Shown piece by piece: positions 1 to 8,804 of a DNA stretch of 64,000 bases (position 1 is its first letter; each line of letters starts with the position of its first letter). A model generated the notes under the pieces. The model was given only the letters and a program-made list of their open reading frames with translations, was not told the DNA's origin and ran no database searches. The DNA is from Martelella sp. AD-3 (GTDB lineage Bacteria; Pseudomonadota; Alphaproteobacteria; Rhizobiales; Rhizobiaceae): assembly GCF_001578105.1 (NCBI RefSeq), contig NZ_CP014275.1, positions 3,100,001-3,164,000 of the forward strand, read 5' to 3'. A program made the position numbers and the translations under genes.

Positions 1-593
1 AGCCGAACCGGTCGTGCGTTACGAATATGACGAGCCGGGCGGCCTGATCCATCTCGACATCAAGCGCCTTGGCCGCTTTAATCGCGTCGGCCACCGCATC
101 ACAGGCGACAGGACCGGCCAGAGCAATTCACGCGGCATCGGCTGGGAATATGTGCATGTGTGTATCGACGATGCATCCCGGATCGCATTCACTGACATCT
201 TGCCCAACGAGAAGGCTGAAAGCGCCGTCGCATTTCTCAAGGCGGCAGTCGCCTATTATCAAAGCCTCGGCATCACGGTGAAGCGGGTCATGACCGACAA
301 TGGCTCGTGCTACATTGCCGGGGATTTCGCGAAAGCCTGCAAGGCGCTCCATCTGAAACATATTCGTACCAAACCTTACACGCCAAAGACAAACGGCAAG
401 GCCGAGCGCTTCATCCAGACAGCATTGCGCGAATGGGCCTATGCGCGCGCCTATCCATCCTCAGAGCACCGAAAACGGCATCTGCCGAACTGGAACCACA
501 TGTACAATTGGCACCGTCCGCATGGCGGCATAAAGTCAAAAACACCGATCAGTCGACTCGGCATGAACCGAGACAACCTCTTGAGGCTCCACA
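1..593 (+). mobile_element. IS481-family insertion sequence, copy A (3' part only)
   Basis: This is the right-hand 593 bp of the element that is complete at 10989-12023; position 1 corresponds to 11431. The two copies look identical throughout the shared part. The right end reads GCTCCACA and is followed directly by TCTAGT, which fits the NCTAGN target known for Bordetella IS481. The left end lies outside the window, so the target duplication cannot be confirmed for this copy. The M48 gene ends four bases beyond the target hexamer. Confidence 0.9.
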
Positions 594-598
594 TCTAG
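2..598 (+). CDS. IS481-family DDE transposase, 3' part
   Basis: This is the C-terminal 198 codons of a DDE (rve) transposase that moves the surrounding element by cutting and joining DNA ends. The catalytic acids are visible: D in HLDIKRLGRF, D in MTDNGS and E in NGKAERF, in the order expected for the IS481/IS3-like fold. The frame is open from the window edge, so the helix-turn-helix half is missing only because the window starts here. The last residue is Ile rather than the Thr of copy B. The final codon and the TAG stop run across the IS/target junction and depend on the flanking TCTAGT. Confidence 0.92.
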   Translation, partial: AEPVVRYEYDEPGGLIHLDIKRLGRFNRVGHRITGDRTGQSNSRGIGWEYVHVCIDDASRIAFTDILPNEKAESAVAFLKAAVAYYQSLGITVKRVMTDNGSCYIAGDFAKACKALHLKHIRTKPYTPKTNGKAERFIQTALREWAYARAYPSSEHRKRHLPNWNHMYNWHRPHGGIKSKTPISRLGMNRDNLLRLHI

Positions 599-602
599 TC
601 CG

Positions 603-1361
603 TCACCGCCCGGGGCGGGATGACGGGCTCGCGTCCGCCAGCCTTTCGGCACGCGCCACCCGCAGGGACGGGGCCGGATGGGAGGCGACAAAGGTCTCGC
701 CGCCGGGCCCTGCCCGTTCGTAGGCCTGCATGGCCTTCAGAAAACGGGCAAGTGCAGCGGGATCATACCCGGCCTGCGCCAGCAAACCGATTGCCAGGGC
801 ATCGGCCTCAAGCTCCTGCTGCCGGGAAAAGGCAGCGATGCTGGCACTGCCTTTTGCGAGAAGCGCGCGCACGTCGTCGCTGTTGCCGATCGCCTGCCGG
901 ATATCCGCGCTGGAGACCGCCGCACCGACCCCGAAACGCGCCCGGGCCTCCGCGTGCCCGGAGAGAATATGCGCCATTTCATGGGCGATCACGGCGGCGG
1001 TTTCGCTGTCATCGCCAGTCAGCGTCAACAGCTTGCGCGTCAGGTAAATGTATCCGCCCGGAGCGAAATAGGCGTTGGCAATCGTGGTATCCAGAACAAG
1101 CACGGTGACGGGCATGCCGCCTGACGCCTCCGAAAGCCGGTCGCCAATCGCGGCCAGATCGCGCGACAGGACGGCGTTCCTGTAGAGGCCGCCGCTCTCC
1201 CGCTCCAGGCGGCTGCGGACGGCAGCCGCCGCGCCGCTGCTGTCCGACGAGGACGGAGCGTGCAAACCGGACTGGCAGCCGGCGAGAAGGATCAACAGGA
1301 AAAGGCCGGCGAGCCGCCGGCCGGACGAACCGCGGCCGTTTTGAGGTTTGCAACGCATCAT
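603..1361 (-). CDS. M48-family metalloprotease lipoprotein
   Basis: This is a predicted zinc metalloprotease anchored in the cell envelope. The N-terminus has a basic start, a hydrophobic stretch and a lipobox LLAGC with Cys29, so a lipoprotein signal is likely. The zinc motif HEMAH is at residues 127-131 and the third ligand lies in ELEAD (about 183-187), as in M48 peptidases such as BepA/LoiP. At 252 aa it is a protease domain without TPR or LysM domains. Its ATG overlaps the TGA of the upstream iclR-type gene (ATGA), so the two are probably translationally coupled. The C-terminus stops four bases from the IS481 target site, so the original 3' end may have been altered. The substrate is unknown. 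Confidence 0.85.
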   Translation of the reverse strand: MMRCKPQNGRGSSGRRLAGLFLLILLAGCQSGLHAPSSSDSSGAAAAVRSRLERESGGLYRNAVLSRDLAAIGDRLSEASGGMPVTVLVLDTTIANAYFAPGGYIYLTRKLLTLTGDDSETAAVIAHEMAHILSGHAEARARFGVGAAVSSADIRQAIGNSDDVRALLAKGSASIAAFSRQQELEADALAIGLLAQAGYDPAALARFLKAMQAYERAGPGGETFVASHPAPSLRVARAERLADASPSSRPGR

Positions 1362-2140
1362 GCAAGCGTACTGCGATTGAGGCGCGCGAGATCGCGCGTG
1401 ATTTCCTCCGATGCCGTCTTCAGCACGGCGGAATAGCGCTCGTGCGCTTCCTGCTGGGAGGTGAAGGCCGAGCGGAAATAGGTCAGGCCGAGACTTGCCA
1501 CCACACGGCCGCCATCATTGAAAACCGGCACCGCGATCGTGTCGGAATTGCGCGGCTCCACATGGGCTGCACGGGTCGCATAACCGCGTCTCCTCGTCAT
1601 CGCCACCAGCCGGCTGATCTTGTCGGGATGCCGCGCCAGTTCGTTTTCCGGGTCGCCGGACGTTCTCAGCATGCGGATGATCAGTTCCAGTTCCTCCTCG
1701 GGCGTGAACGCCAGATAGGCAAGACCGAGCCCGCGCGTGATCAAAGGCAGGCGCATGTTGACGGTCTTGTGAAACGGCGAGACCGAGCTGTCGGGAACGG
1801 TGCTCATGCGCACCACCACGGCGTCCCGATCGAGCAGCGCGATAGAGACGGGCCACTGGTGCTTGCGGGTGACGGCGACGGCCCATGGCCGCCCGGCTTC
1901 CACCACCATCGGCTCCTTGTGGTAACCGGAACTCAGCGAGGCAACGAGGGCGCTGAGCTGGTAGCCGCCGACGCGCGGATCGTTCTCGACATATCCGGCC
2001 AGTTCAAGCGTGCGCAGGATGCGGACCAGCGTCGGCTTGGGAAGGCCCGTGCGCTCATGCAGATGGGCAATGGAGGTGTAGGGCTGCAAGTTCATTTCCT
2101 GCAGCACGCGCAGTCCGCGCTCGATCGACCGGATGCTCAC
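1358..2140 (-). CDS. IclR-family transcriptional regulator
   Basis: The protein has 260 aa, with an N-terminal winged HTH (residues about 1-60, with RSIERGLRVL and TGLPKPTLVRIL) and a C-terminal IclR effector domain (about 80-255) that binds a small molecule. I chose the GTG at 2140 because GGAGGAG lies six bases upstream; an upstream extension would run through that site. It is divergent from the amidohydrolase/FAH/CoA-ligase operon, the usual position of a pathway-specific IclR regulator. A TTTCG-N5-CGRAA palindrome lies in the intergenic region and recurs before four other local units, making this protein the best candidate to bind them. The effector is unknown. Confidence 0.93.
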   Translation of the reverse strand: MSIRSIERGLRVLQEMNLQPYTSIAHLHERTGLPKPTLVRILRTLELAGYVENDPRVGGYQLSALVASLSSGYHKEPMVVEAGRPWAVAVTRKHQWPVSIALLDRDAVVVRMSTVPDSSVSPFHKTVNMRLPLITRGLGLAYLAFTPEEELELIIRMLRTSGDPENELARHPDKISRLVAMTRRRGYATRAAHVEPRNSDTIAVPVFNDGGRVVASLGLTYFRSAFTSQQEAHERYSAVLKTASEEITRDLARLNRSTLA

Positions 2141-2163
2141 AATATCTCCTCCCAGAGGCCGGC

Positions 2164-2180
2164 ATTTCGCCTGCCGGAAC
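2164..2180. promoter_or_regulatory. Putative IclR operator, site 1
   Basis: The sequence is ATTTCGCCTGCCGGAAC, an imperfect palindrome with TTTCG and CGGAA half-sites five bases apart. It lies in the divergent region between the IclR gene (start 2140) and the DUF6282 gene (start 2254). The same pattern occurs at 8805-8826, 12157, 18957 and 20058, each time upstream of a gene of this island. Binding by the IclR protein is inferred from position. Confidence 0.6.
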
Positions 2181-2253
2181 ACATCGGGTTTGCAAGTTGA
2201 GGGCGCGCGTTGTCAAGCCCTATACCCGTCTTGTTCGAAGGAAGGAGAACTGC

Positions 2254-3192
2254 ATGGCAACGGCGAACAATCGCGCGGAGGTGCGCGCCCTGATCTCAGC
2301 GATCGACGACGCCGTCGTCGACGGACTGATGAAGGGAGCGGTCGATCTTCACGTTCATTCCGGACCGTCGACGATGGCCCGTCAGCTTGATCATTTCCAG
2401 GCCGTGGAGCAGGCCGCCGCCGCGGGCATGCGCGGCATCATGTTCAAGGATCATCACTATTCCGTCGCGCCGTTCCTGCCGATCATGGAACGCGTGCTCG
2501 GCCATCTGGACGTGGCCATGTTCGGCGGGCTGGTTTTGAACAACACGACCGGTGGGCTCAATCCCTTCGTCGTCGATGCCCAACTCAACCAGGGCGCCCG
2601 GCTGGTCTGGATGCCCACGGCCCAATCGGCCAATCACATCCGCAGTTCCCACCGCAAGTCACGGCTTGCCTCCAATGTGCAGTTGAAAGCGTCCCCCGGC
2701 ATCACCGTCGTCGACGCCTATGGCGAAATTCTCGACGCGGTGAAGGAGATCCTCGATTCGATCGCCGCCTTTGATGCCATTCTGTCCTCCGGTCACCTGC
2801 ACGTCTGGGAAATCTGGAAACTGTTCAGGGAAGCGCGCAAGCGCGGCGTCAAGCGCCTTCTGGTCAATCACCCCATGTACGGGCTGCACTTCACCTATGA
2901 GGACATCACCGAAATGGCCGAATTCGGCGCCGTGATCGAGCAATCGGCCTGTCTCTACGTGGATTCGCGCTTCAACGTATTTTCGCCGCAGGAGCTGAAG
3001 GAGCATGTTCTGGCCGCCGGCGTCGCGCATTCCTCGATCGGCTCCGATCTCGGTCAGGTCGACAATCCCTCGCCCGTGGAAGGGCTGCGCCAGGCGATCA
3101 AGCTTCTGCTCGCCCTCGGCTTTACCGAGGAGGAGGTGCGGCTGATGGTGCGCGACAATCCGGCGAAACTGGTCGGCCTCGACCCCGCCTGA
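2254..3192 (+). CDS. DUF6282 amidohydrolase-like protein
   Basis: This is a 312-aa protein of the metal-dependent hydrolase (TIM-barrel amidohydrolase) type. DLHVHSGPS at residues 31-39 gives the metal-binding HxH (His33, His35), and further histidines occur in KDHHYS, SSGHLHVWE and NHPMYGLH. The ATG at 2254 has AAGGAG a few bases upstream; an in-frame start further upstream would lack a comparable ribosome site. It is the first gene of an operon with an FAH-fold hydrolase, MDR oxidoreductase, MaoC, CoA ligase and SDR, so it probably opens a C-N, ester or lactone bond in the imported substrate or an intermediate. The reaction is not known for this family. Confidence 0.75.
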   Translation: MATANNRAEVRALISAIDDAVVDGLMKGAVDLHVHSGPSTMARQLDHFQAVEQAAAAGMRGIMFKDHHYSVAPFLPIMERVLGHLDVAMFGGLVLNNTTGGLNPFVVDAQLNQGARLVWMPTAQSANHIRSSHRKSRLASNVQLKASPGITVVDAYGEILDAVKEILDSIAAFDAILSSGHLHVWEIWKLFREARKRGVKRLLVNHPMYGLHFTYEDITEMAEFGAVIEQSACLYVDSRFNVFSPQELKEHVLAAGVAHSSIGSDLGQVDNPSPVEGLRQAIKLLLALGFTEEEVRLMVRDNPAKLVGLDPA

Positions 3193-3234
3193 GAACGGCA
3201 TAACCGACGGATGATCCGAACGATCACGCCATCC

Positions 3235-3251
3235 CTTTCGTGTCGCGGACG
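3235..3251. promoter_or_regulatory. Degenerate IclR-type box
   Basis: CTTTCGTGTCGCGGACG keeps TTTCG and CGGA with the same five-base spacer as the stronger boxes. It lies 60 bp before the FAH-family gene, in the 118-bp gap after the DUF6282 gene. It is weaker than the other sites and could be chance. Confidence 0.25.
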
Positions 3252-3310
3252 GGCGCCGAAACACGACCTTTGAAGAACCAGTTCAGCCCGCACACGCGAA
3301 GGAGACCGAC

Positions 3311-4297
3311 GTGAAACTTGCAACCATCAACCATCAGGGAAAGCCCGTCCTTGCCATCAGAAAGAGCAACGCGACCGTTCTTCTGGCGGAGCTCTACGAG
3401 AGCGCCGGGCTTGGGTCGGCGCCGGCGGACATGAACAGCTTCATCGAAGGCGGCGACGCGGAAATGGCGCGGGCGCGTGACGCGCTCGAGAAGGGACAGG
3501 CGACCCCGCTTGACGAAACCTCGCTGGATTGGCTTCCGCCACAGCCGCGCCCCTCAAAAATCCTCGGCGTCGCCTTCAACAATATGGGCATCCGCAAGTC
3601 CGCCCATCGCGATCCCGGCGTGCCGAACTTTTTCCTGAAGGCGCCCTCCTGCCTGACCGGCCACAACAAGCCGATCATCATGGAAGACTATTACGGCGAG
3701 ACCATCCCCGAACTGGAGCTTGCCGCCGTCATCGGCAAACGCTGCAGCAAGATATCGGTCGAGGCGGCGAAGGACGCGATCTTCGGCTTCACCATCATCA
3801 ATGACGTCACCTCCCACGGCATGAAGTTCGGCATGGATTCGATCGCCACGACGCGCGAGCCCGATCTTCTCCGGCCGCATCATCTTGCCTGGCGCAACCG
3901 GCATGGCGAGGACGACCGCGATGTCTATTTCGTCTACCACACCCGCTCCAAGGCCTCCGACACGTTCGGGCCGATGGGCCCCTTCATCACCACGGCCGAC
4001 GAAGTTGAAAACCCGGACGCGCTTGAGGTGAAGGGCTGGTTCGACGGAGAGCCCTTCGCCGTCGACAGCACCGCGAGCTACCGTTTCAAGGTCGCCGAGG
4101 TCATCGCGGAAGCCAGTCGCTTCTTCACCCTGGAACCCGGCGATGTCTTCTGCTTCGGAACGTCGGCGAAGGGCGTCGGCAATTTTCCCAATGGCCACCG
4201 CTCGGTAAACATGCACAAACTGGCCGGTACGATCGACATCGAGATCGAGGGGCTCGGCAGGCTGTCCAATCCGGTTGTGCATAACTGGAAAGTCTGA
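3311..4297 (+). CDS. Fumarylacetoacetate hydrolase (FAH) family protein
   Basis: This 328-aa protein has a C-terminal FAH domain (about residues 85-325). Members cleave C-C bonds in beta-diketo acids or act as hydratases/isomerases on ring-cleavage products. The core is recognisable: the acidic metal site in ETIPELELAAVIGKR, then FTIINDVTSH, DTFGPMGPFI and LEPGDVFCFGTS. An N-terminal cap of about 80 residues precedes it. It lies between the DUF6282 gene and the quinone-oxidoreductase-like gene in the same operon. In this context it may cleave or hydrate an acyl-pyruvate-like intermediate, but the substrate is not shown by the sequence. Confidence 0.88.
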   Translation: MKLATINHQGKPVLAIRKSNATVLLAELYESAGLGSAPADMNSFIEGGDAEMARARDALEKGQATPLDETSLDWLPPQPRPSKILGVAFNNMGIRKSAHRDPGVPNFFLKAPSCLTGHNKPIIMEDYYGETIPELELAAVIGKRCSKISVEAAKDAIFGFTIINDVTSHGMKFGMDSIATTREPDLLRPHHLAWRNRHGEDDRDVYFVYHTRSKASDTFGPMGPFITTADEVENPDALEVKGWFDGEPFAVDSTASYRFKVAEVIAEASRFFTLEPGDVFCFGTSAKGVGNFPNGHRSVNMHKLAGTIDIEIEGLGRLSNPVVHNWKV

Positions 4298-4373
4298 CGG
4301 GCAGGAGAGCAGGCGACCGGGCGCAGGCTCGGCGTCCGGGGAGATCGATCTTCAAAAGGGGGAATTGAGCGCA

Positions 4374-5408
4374 ATGCGTGTCGTCGAAATCAATGGCGCC
4401 GGCGGACCGGACGTTCTCGACATCGTCGAAAGTCCCCTCCCCGCGCCCGGAGCGGGCGAAGTCCGGATCCGGGTTTACGCGGCGGGCGTCAACCGGCCGG
4501 ATATCCAGCAAAGACGCGGTCTCTATCCTCCGCCTCCGGACGCCTCCCCGATCCCCGGCCTCGATGTGTCCGGCATTGTCGACGCCGTTGGCCCCGACGT
4601 AACCGGGCTTTCTACCGGAGACGCCGTCTGCGCACTGGCCAATGGCGGCGGCTACGCCGAATATTGCGTCGTGCCTGCGCTCCAATGCATGCCGGTTCCG
4701 CGCGGGCTGACCTTTATCGAGGCCGCATCGCTGCCGGAAGTCTATTTCACTGCCTGGAACAACGTCGTCTGGCTCGGTCGCCTCGGCGAAGGCGAGCGCC
4801 TGCTTGTGCAAGGCGGCACCAGCGGGGTCGGCATGGCCGCGATCCAGATTGCCCGCAAGCTGCGCGGCGCCGAGGTTTTCGCGACGGCCGGCACGGAAGA
4901 AAAACGGTCCGTCTGTCTGCAGACGGGCGCGCACCATGCCGTCAGCTACAAAGGCGCCTGGGACGACGAACTGAGGGCGCTTACCGACGGGTTCGACCTA
5001 ATCCTCGATGCGCAGGCCGGGCCTTATACGCAACGGCAGCTTGACCTTCTGAGGCCGGACGGTCGGCTGGTCTTCATCGCCAGCCATCTCGGCGAGACGG
5101 CGGAGGTCAATATCCGCCAGATCGTCCGGCGCAGGCTGACGCTGACCGGCTCGACCCTTCGACCGCGCCCGCCCGCCTACAAGGGCCGGATCGCCGCCGA
5201 ACTGGTGCGCGATGTCTGGCCGCTTCTGGAGACAGGCGAGATCGCGACCCGCATCCATCGGGTCTTCGCCTTCGGCGACGTCAGGTCCGCGCACCGGCTG
5301 ATGGACGAAAACCGGCAGATCGGCAAGGTGGTTCTGGCGGTCGATGCCGAACTTGCCGAAACGGCCGGCCGCCCCGCAACGAGGATGAACGCTGATGCTG
5401 ATCGTTGA
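4374..5408 (+). CDS. Zinc-independent MDR / quinone-oxidoreductase-like protein
   Basis: This 344-aa medium-chain dehydrogenase/reductase is closest in look to NAD(P)H:quinone oxidoreductases of the QOR/PIG3 type. An N-terminal GroES-like domain (AAGVNRPDIQQRRGLYPPPP) is followed by a Rossmann domain with VQGGTSGVGMAAIQIAR near residue 145. It lacks the cysteine cluster of structural-zinc alcohol dehydrogenases. I used the ATG at 4374; the reading frame extends upstream but without family similarity. The 3' end overlaps the MaoC gene by 14 bp. It probably reduces an enone or enoyl group in the pathway. Confidence 0.88.
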   Translation: MRVVEINGAGGPDVLDIVESPLPAPGAGEVRIRVYAAGVNRPDIQQRRGLYPPPPDASPIPGLDVSGIVDAVGPDVTGLSTGDAVCALANGGGYAEYCVVPALQCMPVPRGLTFIEAASLPEVYFTAWNNVVWLGRLGEGERLLVQGGTSGVGMAAIQIARKLRGAEVFATAGTEEKRSVCLQTGAHHAVSYKGAWDDELRALTDGFDLILDAQAGPYTQRQLDLLRPDGRLVFIASHLGETAEVNIRQIVRRRLTLTGSTLRPRPPAYKGRIAAELVRDVWPLLETGEIATRIHRVFAFGDVRSAHRLMDENRQIGKVVLAVDAELAETAGRPATRMNADADR

Positions 5409-5865
5409 CCATGCCCGTGATCTCGCCGCCCATGAAGGCCAATTGCTCGGCCGCTCGGCCTGGATGACCGTGACGCAGGAGGCAATCGACGACTATGCCC
5501 GGCTGACGGGCGACGATCACTGGATCCATGTGGATGTGGAGCGTGCCGCGCGCGAGATGCCCGGCGGCAAGACCATTGCCCACGGCCTCTTCATCATATC
5601 GCTGCAGCCGGCGCTCCAGCGCGAGATCTATCAGATCAGGGCGCGCGGGCGCGGGCTGAACTACGGTTATGACCGGATGCGGTTCATCGCGCCCGTCCCG
5701 GTGGAAAGCCGTATCCGGCTCGCCCTGACGCTTGTCGCCGCGGAGCCGCATGCGCTGGGAACGCGGATCGTCAACGATGCCGTGATCGAACTCGAGGGTT
5801 CCAAAAAGCCCGCCATCGCCACCCGCCATATCGTGCTCATCGAAAACGATCCGGGAGACAGCTGA
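5395..5865 (+). CDS. MaoC-like (R)-specific enoyl-CoA hydratase
   Basis: This 156-aa single hot-dog domain protein carries the hydratase-2 signature: GDDHWIHVDVERA (Asp and His of the catalytic pair) and GKTIAHGLFIISL. Such proteins add water to enoyl-CoA thioesters in the cytoplasm. It overlaps the upstream MDR gene, and its TGA overlaps the ATG of the CoA-ligase gene (TGATG), so the three are tightly coupled. It implies that the pathway continues as CoA thioesters after the ligase step. The physiological acyl chain is unknown. Confidence 0.9.
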   Translation: MLIVDHARDLAAHEGQLLGRSAWMTVTQEAIDDYARLTGDDHWIHVDVERAAREMPGGKTIAHGLFIISLQPALQREIYQIRARGRGLNYGYDRMRFIAPVPVESRIRLALTLVAAEPHALGTRIVNDAVIELEGSKKPAIATRHIVLIENDPGDS

Positions 5866-7409
5866 TGAATGAGGCCAGCAAGCCGACCGCAAATCACGAA
5901 GGCGAATTGCTTGCCGCCATCCTGCGCCATGGTCTTGCGCAACCGGACGCGCCGGCGCTCACCTGCAACGGACAGACGATGACCTGGGCGGAGCTCCGCG
6001 AGACTGTGCTGGCCGCGGCGGGTGCAATCACCCACCATTGCGACGGCGGCGCCGGGCGGATCGCGCTTCTGGGAACGGCTGGCCTCGGGCTCACGACAGC
6101 CTATCTCGCGATCGTCGCGGCAGGCGGCTCGGCCGTGCCCCTGCCCGCCTCGGCCCACCGTGACGCGCTCGCCGGGATGCTCAAGGACTGCGACCCTGCG
6201 CTGATTTTCGTGCAGGACGGCTATGCGGACCTGCCGGCGGCGGACATGGCCGCTCGCGTTGTCCAGCTTGATGCGACGCCCGAGGGCGCCATGCCGCGCG
6301 ATTTTCTTGCCGGAACACGGCCGCTGAGCGCTCCGGCGATCCCCTCGCCCGAGGCGCCGTTCAACATCATCTATTCCTCCGGCACCACCGGCCGGGCCAA
6401 GGGCATCGTTCACGCCCACGCGATGCGATACCGGCAGGCGGCGCGGACGCTTTTCGGGCTTGGACCCGAAAGCACGATGCTTCTGGCGACGCCGCTTTAT
6501 TCGAACACGACGCTGATGCCGATGCTTTCGGCGCTGTTCCACGCAAGCCATGTCGTGCTGATGCCGAAATTCGATGCCGAAGCCTATCTTGCGCTCGCCG
6601 AGCAATACCGCGCGACCCACACCATGCTGGTGCCGGTCCAGTATCAGCGCATCCTGGCGGCGACAAGCTTCGGCACCCGCGACCTGTCGTCCTTCAAGGT
6701 CAAGCAGTGCACCGGCGCGCCGCTTCCGGCCGCTGCGAAACGCGCCATCATCGAACAATGGCCGGGTGACTTCTTCGAGGTCTACGGCCTGACGGAAGGC
6801 GGCTGCACCTGCATTCTCGATGCCGCGCGGCACCCTGACAAGGCGCATACCGTGGGCAAGCCCGCCGCGGGCAACATCATCCGCATCATCGATGACGACG
6901 GCAAGGACGTTGCGCCCGGCGGGCGCGGCGAGGTTGTCGGCCGTTCGGCGATGATGATGTCGGGCTATTTCCGCAATGACGAGGCGAACCGCGCCTTCTA
7001 CTGGCGCGATGCCGAGGGCCGGATCTTTCATCGCACCGGCGATATCGGCATGTTCGACGAGGACGGCTTTCTCGTCCTGCTGGACCGCAAGAAGGACATG
7101 ATCATCTCCGGCGGCTTCAATATCTACGCCTCGGACCTGGAGGAAAAACTGCTCGCCCATCCCGATGTCATCGAGGCCGCCGTGATTGCGGTCCCGAGCG
7201 AGAAATGGGGCGAAACGCCTCTTGGCTTCGTGGTCGCAAGGCCGGGCGCAGACATCGAGCCGGAGACGCTGCGCGACTGGGTCAATGCCCGGCTGGGACG
7301 CATGCAGAAGGTCTCGGCGGTCGAACTGCGCGAAACGCTTCCGCGCAACAGCGGCGGCAAGGTGCTGAAGCAGGAATTACGAAAACCCTTTTGGGAGAAT
7401 GCAAAGTGA
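5865..7409 (+). CDS. AMP-dependent acyl-CoA ligase
   Basis: This is a 514-aa class I adenylate-forming enzyme that activates a carboxylic acid to acyl-AMP and then acyl-CoA. All core motifs are present: the P-loop YSSGTTGRAKG (about 170-180), EVYGLTEGG, RTGDIGMFDEDGF with LDRKKDMIISGG, and PRNSGGKVLKQELR with the C-terminal catalytic Lys. The length matches medium/long-chain or aryl-CoA ligases. It sits between a MaoC hydratase and an SDR with one- to four-base overlaps, so it probably activates the acid produced by the upstream hydrolases. The acid cannot be read from the sequence. Confidence 0.93.
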   Translation: MNEASKPTANHEGELLAAILRHGLAQPDAPALTCNGQTMTWAELRETVLAAAGAITHHCDGGAGRIALLGTAGLGLTTAYLAIVAAGGSAVPLPASAHRDALAGMLKDCDPALIFVQDGYADLPAADMAARVVQLDATPEGAMPRDFLAGTRPLSAPAIPSPEAPFNIIYSSGTTGRAKGIVHAHAMRYRQAARTLFGLGPESTMLLATPLYSNTTLMPMLSALFHASHVVLMPKFDAEAYLALAEQYRATHTMLVPVQYQRILAATSFGTRDLSSFKVKQCTGAPLPAAAKRAIIEQWPGDFFEVYGLTEGGCTCILDAARHPDKAHTVGKPAAGNIIRIIDDDGKDVAPGGRGEVVGRSAMMMSGYFRNDEANRAFYWRDAEGRIFHRTGDIGMFDEDGFLVLLDRKKDMIISGGFNIYASDLEEKLLAHPDVIEAAVIAVPSEKWGETPLGFVVARPGADIEPETLRDWVNARLGRMQKVSAVELRETLPRNSGGKVLKQELRKPFWENAK

Positions 7410-8161
7410 GCGGACAGCCCCCTCTTCTCGGCGGACGCATCGCCGTGGTCACGGGCGCGACAAGCGGCATCGGGCGGGCCTCGGCGATCCGCCTTGCGGA
7501 GCTTGGCGCCACCATCGTCGTCGGTTATCACAGCCGCAACGAGGCTGCCGAAGACCTGGTCGCATCGTTTCCCGGGACAGGCCACATTGCCGCGCGGATC
7601 GCGCTTGAGACGAGCGCCAGCATCACGGAGGCAGCGCGGGCGGTCGAGGAAAGGTTCGGACGCGTTGACATTCTGGTCAACAGCGGCGGCGCGACCGAAG
7701 TCGTGCCGGCCGATGATCTTGACGGGCTCACCGACGAGATTTTCGACCGCGTCACCCGGATCAACCTGCGCGGACCGTTTGCCGCCATTCGCGCCTTTCA
7801 ACCGCTTCTCGCGAAAGGCGAGAACGCCGCGATCGTCAATATCTCCTCGATCGCCGCGCGCACCGGCGTTGGCTCCAATCTCGCCTATTGCGCGGCCAAG
7901 GCCGGACTCGACGCGCTCACGATCGGTCTCGCAAAGGTGCTCGCGCCGGAAATCCGGGTGTTCTCCGTGTCGCCAGCCGGAGTCGATACCGATTTCGTGC
8001 CGGGCCGGCCGCGCGCGCGGCTGGAAGCGACGGCGAGGCAGACGCCGCTTGCCAAAATCACCAGCGCCGATGACGTGGCGCGCGCCGTCATCGCCTGCGT
8101 CACGCTCATGACCAGTTCGACGGGCCTCGTCATCCCGGTTGACGAGGGCCGGCACCTTTAA
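7406..8161 (+). CDS. Short-chain dehydrogenase/reductase
   Basis: This 251-aa classical SDR has the cofactor motif TGATSGIG near residue 19, a variant NNAG motif (LVNSGGAT), the catalytic Ser in VNISSIAA and YCAAK as the YxxxK pair. I chose the GTG at 7406, which overlaps the TGA of the ligase gene (GTGA) and follows GGGAGAA. A likely role is oxidation of a 3-hydroxyacyl-CoA made by the MaoC hydratase. It is the last gene of the operon; a palindromic repeat begins two bases after its stop codon and a strong hairpin follows. Confidence 0.92.
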   Translation: MSGQPPLLGGRIAVVTGATSGIGRASAIRLAELGATIVVGYHSRNEAAEDLVASFPGTGHIAARIALETSASITEAARAVEERFGRVDILVNSGGATEVVPADDLDGLTDEIFDRVTRINLRGPFAAIRAFQPLLAKGENAAIVNISSIAARTGVGSNLAYCAAKAGLDALTIGLAKVLAPEIRVFSVSPAGVDTDFVPGRPRARLEATARQTPLAKITSADDVARAVIACVTLMTSSTGLVIPVDEGRHL

Positions 8162-8162
8162 A

Positions 8163-8207
8163 GCATTTCGCAGTCAGATGGAAACGTCTGACGTTAAGCG
8201 AAAATGC
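8163..8207. repeat. Nested palindromic element after SDR stop
   Basis: The outer arms GCATTTCGC and GCGAAAATGC enclose inner arms GTCAGA and TCTGAC. The element begins immediately after the SDR stop codon and resembles small intergenic palindromes (RIME-like) of rhizobia. It would fold in RNA and may protect or end the operon transcript. Confidence 0.6.
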
Positions 8208-8220
8208 GTCAAAACAAATA

Positions 8221-8265
8221 GATAGAGCGGTTGCGCGCTTCCATGAAAGGCGGAACCGCTCTATC
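8221..8265. terminator. Bidirectional hairpin between convergent genes
   Basis: GATAGAGCGGTT and its exact reverse complement AACCGCTCTATC form a 12-bp stem with a 21-nt loop. It lies between the SDR operon (+) and the second MaoC gene (-), where a two-way terminator is expected. There is no clear T tract, so the mechanism is unproven. Confidence 0.6.
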
Positions 8266-8280
8266 GCCTGCCCCTCCCGT

Positions 8281-8733
8281 CTATTCTGCGCGAGGGCGGC
8301 GGGGGACCTGGCCGAGCGCGATCATCGTCATCACGGCTTCGCCATCCTGATTGGTCACCGTCACCTCGGTCTTGATGACGCCGAATTCCGGTCGCCGTTG
8401 GTGCGGCTCCGTCGCAATCACCTTGCGGGTCGTGGTCAGCCGGTCACCCGGACGCACCGGTCGTCGCCAGCGCAATTGCTCGATGCCGAGGCCGACCATC
8501 GGCGTTTCGCCGTATCCGCCCGCCTCCACGAACAGCCGCATGGAAAGGGCCGCGATCTGCCAGCCGCTGGCGATGATGCCGCCGAAGCGCCCCTCCGCCG
8601 CCTTTTCGGGATCGACATGCATGGGCTGCGGATCATAGTCGCGGGCATAGCGGATGATCTCGTCCTCGGACAGGGTGATCGTCCTGCTCGTCCAGATCTC
8701 GCCAACGGCAAAGTCTTCGAAGTAACGGCGCAT
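8281..8733 (-). CDS. MaoC-family dehydratase (second copy)
   Basis: This 150-aa hot-dog protein has FEDFAVGEIWTSRTITLSED at the N-terminus and the hydratase segment ARDYDPQPMHVDPEKA, followed by GGIIASGWQIAALSMRL. The DxxxxH spacing fits the (R)-hydratase family, although GIIASGWQ replaces the usual GxxxHG. The ATG at 8733 follows GGAGAAAA. It is divergent from the aldehyde dehydrogenase gene, and a TTTCG/CGAAA box lies between them. It differs in sequence from the MaoC at 5395, so the two may act on different intermediates. Confidence 0.9.
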   Translation of the reverse strand: MRRYFEDFAVGEIWTSRTITLSEDEIIRYARDYDPQPMHVDPEKAAEGRFGGIIASGWQIAALSMRLFVEAGGYGETPMVGLGIEQLRWRRPVRPGDRLTTTRKVIATEPHQRRPEFGVIKTEVTVTNQDGEAVMTMIALGQVPRRPRAE

Positions 8734-8804
8734 TTTTCTCCGGTCTCCCAATATGCTCTTCGGTGGTTCTAGCGCCGGCGCGGCCTTTCGGCAAAAAGAC
8801 GACG

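Noticed and set aside
8163..8265. CRISPR array from the repeated palindromes
   Set aside because: Only two unrelated palindromes occur, with no regular direct repeats, spacers or cas genes. I saw no CRISPR-like array anywhere in the window.
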